From DATEMK01 sp035275625 (GTDB lineage: Bacteria > Bacteroidota > Bacteroidia > AKYH767-A > OLB10): 10,279 bases of DNA. The notes below the pieces were generated by a model. That model saw only the letters and a program-made list of their open reading frames with translations. It searched no databases and had not been told where the DNA came from. The stretch is from NCBI GenBank assembly GCA_035275625.1, contig DATEMK010000453.1, positions 1 through 10,279 of the forward strand, in the 5' to 3' direction. Below are positions 1 through 8,525 of this stretch, in pieces. The position numbers and the translations under genes were made by a program. Positions within the stretch are counted from its first letter, which is position 1. The number at the start of each line of letters is the position of its first letter.

Positions 1-5
1 TTGCT

Positions 6-683
6 ATGATAAAAATTACGGACCTCGAAAAAATTTACCGCACTGAAGAAGTGGAAACTGTTGCACTGAACAAATTGACTGTTGAAGTGAAGTCAGGAGA
101 ATTTGTTGCTGTCATGGGACCATCAGGTTGCGGCAAATCAACACTGCTGAATATTTTAGGATTGCTGGATGACCCTGACAGCGGCAGCTATAAATTCAAC
201 GAGATTGAAGTGGCGCATTTTAACGAACGCAAGCGTGCTGATTTGCGCAAGCATAACCTGGGTTTTGTTTTTCAGAGCTTCAACCTGATTGATGAATTGA
301 CAGTGTATGAAAATGTGGAATTGCCGTTAATATATACGGGTGTGAGCAGCGCAGACAGAAAAAGGCGCGTGGAAGAAGTGTTGGATAAAATGCAAATCAT
401 GCACAGGAGAAATCATTTTCCGCAGCAGTTAAGCGGTGGACAGCAACAGCGCGTTGCCGTAGCTCGTGCAGTAGTGAATAATCCGAAATTAATTCTTGCG
501 GATGAACCAACAGGAAACCTGGATTCTAAAAACGGAACCGAAGTGATGCAATTGCTTACTGATTTGAATGAGCAGGGCACTACTATAGTTATGGTAACTC
601 ACTCCGAACATGATGCACGATACAGCCATCGCATCATCCGGATGTTAGACGGGCAGACGGTGACGGAAAATATTCTTGTGTAA
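6..683 (+). CDS. ABC transporter ATP-binding protein, MacB/LolD type
   Basis: This is the cytoplasmic ATPase that should power the FtsX-type permeases encoded just downstream. All nucleotide-binding motifs are present in the 225 residues: Walker A GPSGCGKST at 38-46, Q-loop Gln90 in FQSFNL, signature LSGGQQQRV at 142-150, Walker B LILADEP at 162-168 with catalytic Glu167, D-loop NLDS at 171-174 and switch His199 in VTHS. The length fits a stand-alone ATPase of the MacB/LolD/FtsE group; there is no fused membrane domain, unlike MacB itself. The ATG at 6 gives the N-terminus normal for the family (MIKITDLEKIYRTEE), although only five bases lie upstream and the frame is open to the left edge, so an earlier start cannot be excluded. 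The first permease begins 19 bases after the stop, which supports co-transcription. The family is secure; the substrate is unknown. Confidence 0.96.
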   Translation: MIKITDLEKIYRTEEVETVALNKLTVEVKSGEFVAVMGPSGCGKSTLLNILGLLDDPDSGSYKFNEIEVAHFNERKRADLRKHNLGFVFQSFNLIDELTVYENVELPLIYTGVSSADRKRRVEEVLDKMQIMHRRNHFPQQLSGGQQQRVAVARAVVNNPKLILADEPTGNLDSKNGTEVMQLLTDLNEQGTTIVMVTHSEHDARYSHRIIRMLDGQTVTENILV

Positions 684-702
684 TTAATCAAAACCAAAAA
701 CC

Positions 703-3156
703 ATGTTCAGGAATTTTTTCACAACAGCATTCAGAAGTTTTCTTCGCAACAAATCTTTTTCGCTCATCAACATTACCGGGTTAGCGATTGGCATCAGCGC
801 ATCGCTTGTCATTTTCCTCATTGTAAAATACGATTTTTCATTTGACAAATTTCAAGCAGATGGTGACCGCATTTACCGTATTAATGGAGAGTTCACTTTT
901 GATGGAGAAGTTGGGCGCAACTCCGGTGCACCCATTCCGATGGGCAATGCCATAGCCAAAGAAGTAAGAGGGCTTGACGCAGTCGCTTTTTTCCAGACAT
1001 GGATGGGTGAAAAAAGAGTTGGTATTCCAACAGCCGGAAAAGATAAGCCCGTTATTTATAAGAAAGAAAAAAAAGTTGTCTATGCTGATAAAAATTATTT
1101 CAAAATAATTTCTTACCAATGGATAACCGGTTCACCCGAAACAGCTTTGCAGCAGCCCTACCAGGTGGTACTCACCGAATCAAAAGCTAAACTTTTTTTC
1201 GGAGACACTCCTCTTTCTGAAATCCCCGGAAGGGAAATTATTTTCAATGATACTATCAGGACTACAGTTACCGGAATCGTAAAAGATATTACAGAGAACA
1301 CTGATTTTACATTTAACATTTTTGTTTCTAGAGCAACTTTCGAAATCATCTCACTAACGCCTGACGACTGGAATGCATGGGACAACGTAAGTTCCGAAAC
1401 ACAGGTGTTTTTTAAACTTAGTCCTCTCACAAGTGCAAATGACATTGCCGCGCAAATAAATGCGGTTTACCAAAAACACCGCACGCCCGATCCCCAAGAC
1501 CACAGCACCACAAAATATTTGCTTCAGCCATTAAGCGATCTGCACTTTAGCCAGGACTATGATAACTTTGACCAGCGCCTTGCACATAAACCAACATTGT
1601 ATGGACTTCTTGTCATTGCGGCATTTTTGCTCATGCTGGGATGCATCAACTTTATTAATCTCACCACAGCGCAAGCATCGCAGCGCGCTAAAGAAATCGG
1701 CATCCGCAAAACAATCGGCAGCTCTAAAAAACAATTGGTACTCCAGTTTTTAAGTGAAACATTTTTACTGACACTGATCGCAACTATACTATCCGTTATC
1801 ATCACTCCCCTCTTGCTGAAAGCATTTGCAGATTTTATTCCCGAAGGATTGCATTATAATTTTCTTCAACCGGAAATTCTGGTGTTTCTTTTTTTGCTTA
1901 CCGTTTTCATCAGCGTGTTATCCGGATTTTATCCTGCACTCGTTCTCTCTTCTTACAAACCGGTTGCAGTCTTGAAAAACCAATCTGCAAAAGATACAGG
2001 TGCCGGAAGAAATGTACGTTTAAGAAAAGTTCTTTCCGTATCTCAATTTGTAATTGCACAGGTTTTTATTATCGTCACCGTTCTGGTGAGCAAACAGATT
2101 CGCTATTCTCTCAACAAAGAGCTGGGGTTTAAAAAAGACGCTATCGTTTATTTTACCCCGAACTCTTCCCGGGTTAGTAAAACAAACACGAATGTGCTGG
2201 TTGAAAAACTAAAAGCGATTCCGGAAATACAAATGGTGAGCCTTAGCTATGGTCCTCCTTCTTACAGGGGCGGCAGGAACACAACTGCAAAGCTGAAAGA
2301 CGGGAAAGAAGAAAATACAGGAATGGTTTCTGTAAAGCTTGGCGACCCTGAGTATATCAATCTCTACAAAATAAAACTGCTTGCAGGCAGCAATCTCACT
2401 GTGAGCGATACGATAAACGGATTGTTGATTAACGAAACATACCTGCATGCACTGGGATTTAAAAATCCTGCCGATGCTCTCGGAAAAGTATTGAAATGGA
2501 ATGGAGACAATCTCACTCCTATAGTTGGAGTGGTCGGAGATTTTCACGAAAAATCAATGCATGAAACTATTAAGCCTCTCGTCATCGCTCATTGGGCTGG
2601 TCATGAGAAACTCATCAATATTGCATTGCGTCCGCAAAACGCAGAAGACCGCACCTGGCAGAAAGCAATAGAAAAAATCGGGCTGGCTTGGAAAGAAATT
2701 TATCCTGACGATGATTTAGAAATTAATTTTTTAGACGAGCAGATTGCAAAATATTACGAAGCCGAGCAACATATTTCAAGTTTGCTGATGTGGGCATCCG
2801 GGCTTTCTATTTTCATCAGCTGCCTCGGCTTGCTCGGATTAATCATTTACATCACCAATCAGCGCACAAAAGAAATCGGCATCCGTAAAGTCATTGGCGC
2901 AAGCGTTTCACAAATCATTTCCCTCCTCTCAAAAGATTTTCTGCAGCTCGTCATCATTGCATTTCTCATAGCCGTACCTATTGCATGGTACAGCGGAAAT
3001 AAATGGCTGGAGAATTTTGCTTACCGCACGCAGCTTAGCTGGTGGATTTTTGTAGCAGGTGGCGCTCTCATGCTTTTCATGGCATTGCTCATTTTGGTGA
3101 TACGCACATTAAAAGTTGCCACTGCAAATCCTGTCCATTCATTACGAACAGAATAA
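703..3156 (+). CDS. Two-half FtsX/MacB-type ABC permease (permease 1)
   Basis: This is an inner-membrane permease of 817 residues with an internal duplication. Predicted order by eye: TM1 about 20-42, first periplasmic MacB_PCD-like domain about 43-298, TM2 299-320 (with GCINFINL), coupling motif EIGIRKTIG at 331-339, TM3 350-375, TM4 392-417, TM5 443-465, second periplasmic domain about 466-692, TM6 693-718 (with SCLGLLGL), coupling motif EIGIRKVIG at 724-732, TM7 745-765, TM8 778-800, and the terminal motif NPVHSLRTE. The second periplasmic domain carries the family hallmark GVVGDFHEKS (609-618). The segment LQPLSDLHFS (274-283) places it in the same subgroup as permeases 3 and 4. In the first domain the usual P-x-N-S-H-like segment is altered to DITENTDFTF. 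With both halves in one chain it may act as a pseudo-dimer binding two ATPase subunits. There is no Shine-Dalgarno in the 19-base gap, as is common in Bacteroidota. The substrate is unknown. Confidence 0.94.
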   Translation: MFRNFFTTAFRSFLRNKSFSLINITGLAIGISASLVIFLIVKYDFSFDKFQADGDRIYRINGEFTFDGEVGRNSGAPIPMGNAIAKEVRGLDAVAFFQTWMGEKRVGIPTAGKDKPVIYKKEKKVVYADKNYFKIISYQWITGSPETALQQPYQVVLTESKAKLFFGDTPLSEIPGREIIFNDTIRTTVTGIVKDITENTDFTFNIFVSRATFEIISLTPDDWNAWDNVSSETQVFFKLSPLTSANDIAAQINAVYQKHRTPDPQDHSTTKYLLQPLSDLHFSQDYDNFDQRLAHKPTLYGLLVIAAFLLMLGCINFINLTTAQASQRAKEIGIRKTIGSSKKQLVLQFLSETFLLTLIATILSVIITPLLLKAFADFIPEGLHYNFLQPEILVFLFLLTVFISVLSGFYPALVLSSYKPVAVLKNQSAKDTGAGRNVRLRKVLSVSQFVIAQVFIIVTVLVSKQIRYSLNKELGFKKDAIVYFTPNSSRVSKTNTNVLVEKLKAIPEIQMVSLSYGPPSYRGGRNTTAKLKDGKEENTGMVSVKLGDPEYINLYKIKLLAGSNLTVSDTINGLLINETYLHALGFKNPADALGKVLKWNGDNLTPIVGVVGDFHEKSMHETIKPLVIAHWAGHEKLINIALRPQNAEDRTWQKAIEKIGLAWKEIYPDDDLEINFLDEQIAKYYEAEQHISSLLMWASGLSIFISCLGLLGLIIYITNQRTKEIGIRKVIGASVSQIISLLSKDFLQLVIIAFLIAVPIAWYSGNKWLENFAYRTQLSWWIFVAGGALMLFMALLILVIRTLKVATANPVHSLRTE

Positions 3157-3168
3157 ACCATTTCAATC

Positions 3169-5523
3169 ATGTTTAAAAATTATCTGAAAATTTCGTTGCG
3201 CCACGCAAAAAAGAACAAAGGATTTTCATTGATAAATATTTTCGGTTTGTCATTGGGAATGACCTGCGCCATTTTGATTTTGCTCTGGGTGCAGGACGAA
3301 GTCACTTACAACCGCTTCCACGAAAAGTACACCACCCTTTACCAGGTAATGGACAACCAGACCTACGAAGGCAAAACCTACACCTTTTCCGCTGTACCGG
3401 GTTTGCTTGCCGGAGCATTGAAGGATGAAGTTCCTGAAATAAAAAACACAGCCCGCGCAGATTGGGGTAACCGTTGGTTATTCACTCTCGGGGAAAAAAC
3501 CATTTACGATGATGGCAGGTTAGTTGATCCTTCATATCTTGACATGTTCACATTTCCGATGCTCTATGGTGAAAAGAAAAATGCTCTGGCGGATGGGCAC
3601 TCTATTATATTAACAAATAAATTATCACAAAAACTTTTCGGTGATGAAAACCCTGTTGGCAAATACATCAAAGTGAATAACAGGAGAGAGGTGCTGATAA
3701 CAGGCGTTTTGAAAGATCCGCCCAACAATAGTTCGCTGAAATTTCAATGGCTGGCATCATTCAAAATTTTTGAGAAAAATAATGACTGGTATAAGCAATG
3801 GGACAATAATGGTATGCAAACCTACGTAGAGCTGAAACCGGGAGCGGATGTGGATAAGCTGAACAAAAAAATATATTCATTCATACAGACAAAAAATAAA
3901 GATGCAGCCGCAAAAATATTTTTACACTCTATGGATGACTGGCGTTTGCGCAGTAAATTTAATGAAGGCAAACAGGATGGAGGAAGAATTGAGTACGTGC
4001 GTTTGTTCAGCATCATTGCATTGTTTTTGATTTTTATCGCCTGCATCAATTTTATGAACCTCGCCACAGCACGTTCAGAGCAACGCATGCGCGAAGTGGG
4101 TGTTCGCAAAGTAATGGGTGCAGAACGCTTTGCACTGATGAAACAGTTTGTTGGCGAATCATTGGTCACCTCATGCATAGCATTAATCATAGCATGTGTG
4201 TTCGTTCTCATCTCCCTTCCATTCTTCAACGAACTTGTAGAGAAAAAACTTTCGCTTGGTTTGACAAACCCGTTGCAATGGTTGTTGCTCATCGGCATTG
4301 CCCTCTTCTGCGGATTCATTGCAGGAAGCTATCCTTCTGTTTACCTCTCCTCATTCAGTCCTGTCAGCATTTTCAAAGGAATGCAAATAAAATCTTCCGG
4401 TGCAGCAATGGTGCGTAAAGGATTAGTCGTTACACAATTTGTTGTTTCAATAGTTCTCATCATCAGCACGGTCGTAATCTTTCGGCAGATACAACATGTA
4501 AAGGATCGCCAGCTTGGTTACAACAAAGAAAATCTTATCTATTGCGATTTGCAGGCCAATGTGAAGGAGCATTTCGATGTCATCAGGCAGAATTTGATTT
4601 CAACAGGAATGGTAACTAATGCAGCTACCAGCAGCCAGAATTTGCTGAGTGAAGGCAGCAATACGGGTGGTTTTAGCTGGGAAGGAAAAGATCCGACCAA
4701 AGAAGTTTTAATTACAGTTGAAAACGGAAGTCCTGGTTTTATAAATACAACAGGAATGCAGATTATTGCCGGACGTGATTTTAATGCTGATTGGAAAAAG
4801 GATTCAATGAATATTATCATCAACGAGGCTTTTGCAAAGCTGATGAACAAAAAAAATCCTGTCGGTGAAATTGTCAGGCAGGATTCTAATACATATCATA
4901 TAGTCGGGTTGGTAAAAGATTTTGTTTACAATGATTTTTACAAGGCTCCCGATCCTTATGTTTTATACTGTGATCCGCGAAACACATATAACTTATTTAT
5001 CAGGATAAAAGACAATGCAAATACATCCGATGCACTTGCGAAAATTGAAAGTGTGATTAAAAAAAATAACCCGGGCTATCCTTTTGAATACAATTTTATT
5101 GATGCTGACTTTGACAGGCTCTTCAAAAGCGAAATGCTTGTAGCAAAACTCTCGCGACTGTTTGCTATTCTCACAATTTTTATTTCCTGTCTTGGATTAT
5201 TCGGACTCGCAGCTTACACAGCCGAGCGCAGAACAAAAGAAATCGGGATAAGAAAAGTTCTCGGTGCCACAGTTGCCAACATGGTTAGCTTATTGTCAAA
5301 AGATTTTTTAAAGTTGGTATTTGTTGCAGTGCTGGTTGCATCACCGCTTGCATGGTATATCATGAACAACTGGCTGCAGGATTATGCTTATCGCATCAAC
5401 ATTCAATGGTGGATTTTTGTTATGGCAGCTTTCCTCGCACTGCTTATCGCATTCCTGACGGTAAGCATACAGGCAATCAAAGCTGCAATTGCCAATCCTG
5501 TAAATTCTTTACGGACTGAATAA
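3169..5523 (+). CDS. Two-half FtsX/MacB-type ABC permease (permease 2), divergent subfamily
   Basis: At 784 residues this is the shortest complete permease in the cluster, with the same plan as its neighbours: TM1 about 20-41, first periplasmic domain 42-278, TM2 279-299 (ACINFMNLATA), coupling motif EVGVRKVMG 309-317, TM3 330-352, TM4 369-394, TM5 417-437, second periplasmic domain 438-659, TM6 660-683 (SCLGLFGL), coupling motif EIGIRKVLG 691-699, TM7 711-731, TM8 746-768, ending NPVNSLRTE. It belongs to a different subgroup from the other three: where they have LQPL-[ST]-D-[IL]-H, it has MDDWRLRSKF (255-264) followed by GGRIEYV (271-277). Its second periplasmic domain has KDFVYNDFY (583-591) instead of the D-F/Y-H segment of permeases 1 and 3. 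The start is the first ATG after the preceding stop, 12 bases away, and gives the conserved N-terminus. Inner-membrane location and pairing with the ATPase at 6-683 are inferred from family and context. The substrate is unknown. Confidence 0.94.
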   Translation: MFKNYLKISLRHAKKNKGFSLINIFGLSLGMTCAILILLWVQDEVTYNRFHEKYTTLYQVMDNQTYEGKTYTFSAVPGLLAGALKDEVPEIKNTARADWGNRWLFTLGEKTIYDDGRLVDPSYLDMFTFPMLYGEKKNALADGHSIILTNKLSQKLFGDENPVGKYIKVNNRREVLITGVLKDPPNNSSLKFQWLASFKIFEKNNDWYKQWDNNGMQTYVELKPGADVDKLNKKIYSFIQTKNKDAAAKIFLHSMDDWRLRSKFNEGKQDGGRIEYVRLFSIIALFLIFIACINFMNLATARSEQRMREVGVRKVMGAERFALMKQFVGESLVTSCIALIIACVFVLISLPFFNELVEKKLSLGLTNPLQWLLLIGIALFCGFIAGSYPSVYLSSFSPVSIFKGMQIKSSGAAMVRKGLVVTQFVVSIVLIISTVVIFRQIQHVKDRQLGYNKENLIYCDLQANVKEHFDVIRQNLISTGMVTNAATSSQNLLSEGSNTGGFSWEGKDPTKEVLITVENGSPGFINTTGMQIIAGRDFNADWKKDSMNIIINEAFAKLMNKKNPVGEIVRQDSNTYHIVGLVKDFVYNDFYKAPDPYVLYCDPRNTYNLFIRIKDNANTSDALAKIESVIKKNNPGYPFEYNFIDADFDRLFKSEMLVAKLSRLFAILTIFISCLGLFGLAAYTAERRTKEIGIRKVLGATVANMVSLLSKDFLKLVFVAVLVASPLAWYIMNNWLQDYAYRINIQWWIFVMAAFLALLIAFLTVSIQAIKAAIANPVNSLRTE

Positions 5524-5548
5524 TTTAATGTGATAAAAACGGGTAAAC

Positions 5549-8014
5549 ATGTTACACAATTTGCTATTAACCGCCTTACGAAATCTCAGGAGAAATAAAT
5601 TTTTTTCCATGCTTAATATTCTTGGATTGGCCATTGGCATGGCTGTTTTCCTGCTGATTGCACAGTATGTGAAATTTGAACGCAGCTATGAAAATTTTAT
5701 TCCGGGTAAAGAAAATATATACCGTGTAAAACTTGAGTCTTATAACAATAAAGAATTGCTCACTGCCAGCGCTGAAAACTACCCCGGTGTCGGACCGGCT
5801 TTGAAAAGTGAATTGCCTGAAGTGATGGCCTATGCCCGTCTTTATAACATGGGATATAAGAATAATATCATTATTACATATAAAGATGCAAAGCCTCAGC
5901 CTGTTGCTTTTAAGCACAGATCGTTCCTCTATGCAGACTTAGCGCTTTTTTCTATGATGGGTTATGAAATGGTAAAAGGCGATCCTGCAACGGCATTATC
6001 TGAGCCGCTTCACGCAGTGATCTCTGAAAAATATGCGCACATGTATTTTAAGGACGAAGATCCTATAGGTAAGACACTCTTTTTGCAGGACGATGATTTT
6101 GTAAACGAGCAGGCAAAAGTGACCGGCATATTTAAAGATTTACCTTCCAATACTCATTTGAAATTTGATATTTTATTTTCCTACAAAACGTTATTGCTCC
6201 GTGGCGAATGGGCGCAAAGACGTTATGCTTCAGGGTGGGGCCGTAAAGACATGTATACCTATATACAATTGCGCCCGGGTACCGATCCGAAGAAAGTTGA
6301 AGCAAAGCTTCCGGCTATAGTCAATAAGTACAGGCCTGAGTTCGCTGGCACTCTGCGGAAAGATGTTCTTAGCCTGCAACCGTTAACGGACATTCATCTC
6401 TATTCAGATCTTGCGGAAGAACCTGAATCTAACGGTAACGGAAGAATCGTTTTATTTATGGGTATCATAGGAATATTCGTTTTGGTTATAGCCTGGATTA
6501 ATTATGTGAACCTTTCTACTGCGCGGGCTTTGGAAAGAGCGAAAGAAGTAGGCATAAGAAAAGTAATAGGCGCATTTAAGCGTCAGCTTATCACTCAGTT
6601 TCTTGTAGAAGCTTCGTTGGTGAACTTGTTTTCTATAATCATAGCGTGGGGTTTGGCAATGTTGTCCCTCTCCTATTTCAATACGCTTTCGGGACTAATG
6701 CTTGGTATTGGCTTTTTGTTTCAGCCATGGTTCCTTGTTTTACTTCTTGTACTTTGGATTGCAGGAACAATTCTTTCCGGCTTTTATCCGGCACTTGTAT
6801 TGTCCTCTTTTAAGCCGGTAACGGTATTGAAGGGAAAGTTGAAAAATAGTTTTCGCGGCATCCTGTTGCGAAAAGGATTGGTCACTATTCAATTCATTGC
6901 TTCCATCATTTTAATTGCAGGGACACTGATTGTTTATCGCCAGCTAAAGTTTATGATGAGCGGTGATCTCGGAATGAACATTGACCAGGTTTTAATCATA
7001 GACCGTCCCGGAATTATAGACAGCAGTCGTGCAAAATTTAATGCATCCATTGACTTGTTCCGTAATGAGCTCAAAAAAAATCCCTCTATAGAAGCCGCCA
7101 CATTCTCTCTAACGGTTCCCGGCAAACTGCGTGAATTTAAAGTAATGGCAAAACGCTATAGCTCGGAAACAAATGATTCCGCTGTTGTAAGGATAAACAG
7201 TATGGATTATAATTTTCTCGATGTGTACAAAATTAAATTACTTGCAGGGAGAAATTTTTCCAGTGAATACACAAAGGACCCCGATACATCAATCATCATC
7301 TCAAAATCGGCTTCCATGCTGCTCGGATTTAAAACTCCGGGGGAAGCAGTCGGTAAAAATCTTTCTATTACTCAATTTGGATGGAACCCGGTCATTACGG
7401 GTGTAGTGAATGATTACCACCAGGTATCGCTGAAAAAAACAATGGATCCCACCATGTTTTACTGTGCACCTTACATGGGAGAAATTTATTCTCTCCGTAT
7501 CCGTACAGATAACCTGCCACAAACCCTCGATCACATTCAACAGTCATGGGCAACAGCATTTCCCGGGAATCCTTTCAGTTATTCTTTTCTCGATGAGTAT
7601 TTCAACCGCCAGTATGAAAATGAAAAAAAATTCGGAAAGCTTTTTACAAGCTTTGCTGCGTTAGCGATTATTATAGGATGTTTGGGCTTATTCGGTCTTG
7701 CAGCATACACTGCCTCTCAACGGATTAAGGAAATAGGTATCCGCAAAGTGCTGGGCGCTTCCGTAATGGATATTACCACCATGCTCTCTAAAGATTTTTT
7801 AAAACTCGTTGGTGTAGCCGTAATCATAGCAACACCGGTCACATGGTTTGCCATGAATAAATGGCTGGAGGACTTTGCCTATCGTACGCATATCACGTGG
7901 TGGATATTCGGCATAGCAGGTATCCTGACATTACTCGTTGCGATGGGCACAGTAAGCTTCCAGGCGATAAAAGCAGCAGTTGCAAACCCTGTAAAATCAT
8001 TACGAACGGAATAA
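5549..8014 (+). CDS. Two-half FtsX/MacB-type ABC permease (permease 3)
   Basis: This inner-membrane permease has 821 residues, the longest complete one here. By eye: TM1 about 20-42, first periplasmic domain 43-298 with GIFKDLPSNTHLKFD (193-207) and LQPLTDIHLYS (276-286), TM2 299-322 (AWINYVNLSTA, so the Cys found in the other permeases is replaced by Trp), coupling motif EVGIRKVIG 333-341, TM3 349-372, TM4 393-420, TM5 443-465, second periplasmic domain 466-697 with GVVNDYHQVS (618-627), TM6 698-721 (GCLGLFGL), coupling motif EIGIRKVLG 728-736, TM7 749-770, TM8 784-806, ending NPVKSLRTE. The gap from permease 2 is 25 bases, the longest in the cluster, but holds no hairpin or Shine-Dalgarno. 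The chosen ATG gives the N-terminus shared with the paralogs (NLRRNKFFSMLNILGLAIG). It probably works with the upstream ATPase; this is inferred from position. The substrate is unknown. Confidence 0.94.
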   Translation: MLHNLLLTALRNLRRNKFFSMLNILGLAIGMAVFLLIAQYVKFERSYENFIPGKENIYRVKLESYNNKELLTASAENYPGVGPALKSELPEVMAYARLYNMGYKNNIIITYKDAKPQPVAFKHRSFLYADLALFSMMGYEMVKGDPATALSEPLHAVISEKYAHMYFKDEDPIGKTLFLQDDDFVNEQAKVTGIFKDLPSNTHLKFDILFSYKTLLLRGEWAQRRYASGWGRKDMYTYIQLRPGTDPKKVEAKLPAIVNKYRPEFAGTLRKDVLSLQPLTDIHLYSDLAEEPESNGNGRIVLFMGIIGIFVLVIAWINYVNLSTARALERAKEVGIRKVIGAFKRQLITQFLVEASLVNLFSIIIAWGLAMLSLSYFNTLSGLMLGIGFLFQPWFLVLLLVLWIAGTILSGFYPALVLSSFKPVTVLKGKLKNSFRGILLRKGLVTIQFIASIILIAGTLIVYRQLKFMMSGDLGMNIDQVLIIDRPGIIDSSRAKFNASIDLFRNELKKNPSIEAATFSLTVPGKLREFKVMAKRYSSETNDSAVVRINSMDYNFLDVYKIKLLAGRNFSSEYTKDPDTSIIISKSASMLLGFKTPGEAVGKNLSITQFGWNPVITGVVNDYHQVSLKKTMDPTMFYCAPYMGEIYSLRIRTDNLPQTLDHIQQSWATAFPGNPFSYSFLDEYFNRQYENEKKFGKLFTSFAALAIIIGCLGLFGLAAYTASQRIKEIGIRKVLGASVMDITTMLSKDFLKLVGVAVIIATPVTWFAMNKWLEDFAYRTHITWWIFGIAGILTLLVAMGTVSFQAIKAAVANPVKSLRTE

Positions 8015-8026
8015 AATCGTATCATC

Positions 8027-8506
8027 ATGAATATTAAAAACAAAATAATTTTTCTTTTTCTGCTGTTTCTTGGAATTAATTGCTCATCGCCTATTCAGCA
8101 AACTGCAGACTCTATAGAGGGTTCCTATTCCAAAAATGATTTACAAAAAATAAAATGGATTGAAGGAATGTGGAAAGGTTTGGATGGTGAAACACCTTTT
8201 TATGAAATATACAAGATCATCAATGACACTACGCTGATGATTACGAGCTATGACTGGAATGGTACAGACAGCAGTAATACCTCTTATGATTATGTTCAAT
8301 GGAAAGAAGATGCATATTACCTGGGGAAGAATCAAAACTATAAAACGGTAAGCATGAGTGAAAGAGAGATTAAAATGATACCCATAAAAGCCTCTAATGA
8401 TATAACATGGAGATTGGTTGACAGTAACAGCTGGGAAGCAATTCTTGCAGGTAAAAAAGCAACCAAAAAATATCACATGCAGCGTTTTGATCCATTTACA
8501 AAATAA
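8027..8506 (+). CDS. Small probable lipoprotein, DUF6265-like
   Basis: This gene encodes a 159-residue exported protein of unknown function. The N-terminus has a basic start (MNIKNK), a hydrophobic core (IIFLFLLFLGI) and Cys19 followed by SSP, so it reads as a lipoprotein signal peptide. The lipobox LGINC is imperfect because Asn, rather than Gly, Ala or Ser, precedes the Cys. The mature part contains KIKWIEGMWKG (about 41-51), several Trp and Tyr residues and a final KYHMQRFD. This pattern recalls the DUF6265-type, lipocalin-like beta-barrel proteins whose first strand reads W-[IL]-x-G-x-W; that assignment is from memory of the family and only moderate. It starts 12 bases after permease 3 and ends 19 bases before permease 4, so it is probably co-transcribed and could be an accessory or cargo protein. 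My hand count over 8041-8460 gives about 35% GC, lower than the permease genes look. Confidence 0.82.
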   Translation: MNIKNKIIFLFLLFLGINCSSPIQQTADSIEGSYSKNDLQKIKWIEGMWKGLDGETPFYEIYKIINDTTLMITSYDWNGTDSSNTSYDYVQWKEDAYYLGKNQNYKTVSMSEREIKMIPIKASNDITWRLVDSNSWEAILAGKKATKKYHMQRFDPFTK

Positions 8507-8525
8507 AAGATTTAAGAAACAGAGA

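Noticed and set aside
3822..4319. Minus-strand open frame of 165 codons
   Set aside because: It is antisense to permease 2 across TM2-TM4. The + strand coding is unambiguous and the antisense product shows no recognisable domain.
5528..5533. ATG immediately followed by TGA in the gap before permease 3, a possible start-stop regulatory element
   Set aside because: Six bases of this kind occur often by chance in AT-rich sequence, and nothing nearby such as a leader peptide, hairpin or ribosome binding site supports a regulatory role.
7561..7570. Short palindrome around TTCCCGGGAA-like sequence
   Set aside because: It is a short symmetrical stretch inside the permease 3 coding region, encoding ordinary residues, with no flanking operator or stem-loop context.
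8507..8525. Possible Shine-Dalgarno for permease 4 in the A- and G-containing gap
   Set aside because: The stretch AAGAAACAGAGA lacks a GGAGG-like core and looks like the A-rich leader common in Bacteroidota, so it is not annotated as a distinct site.
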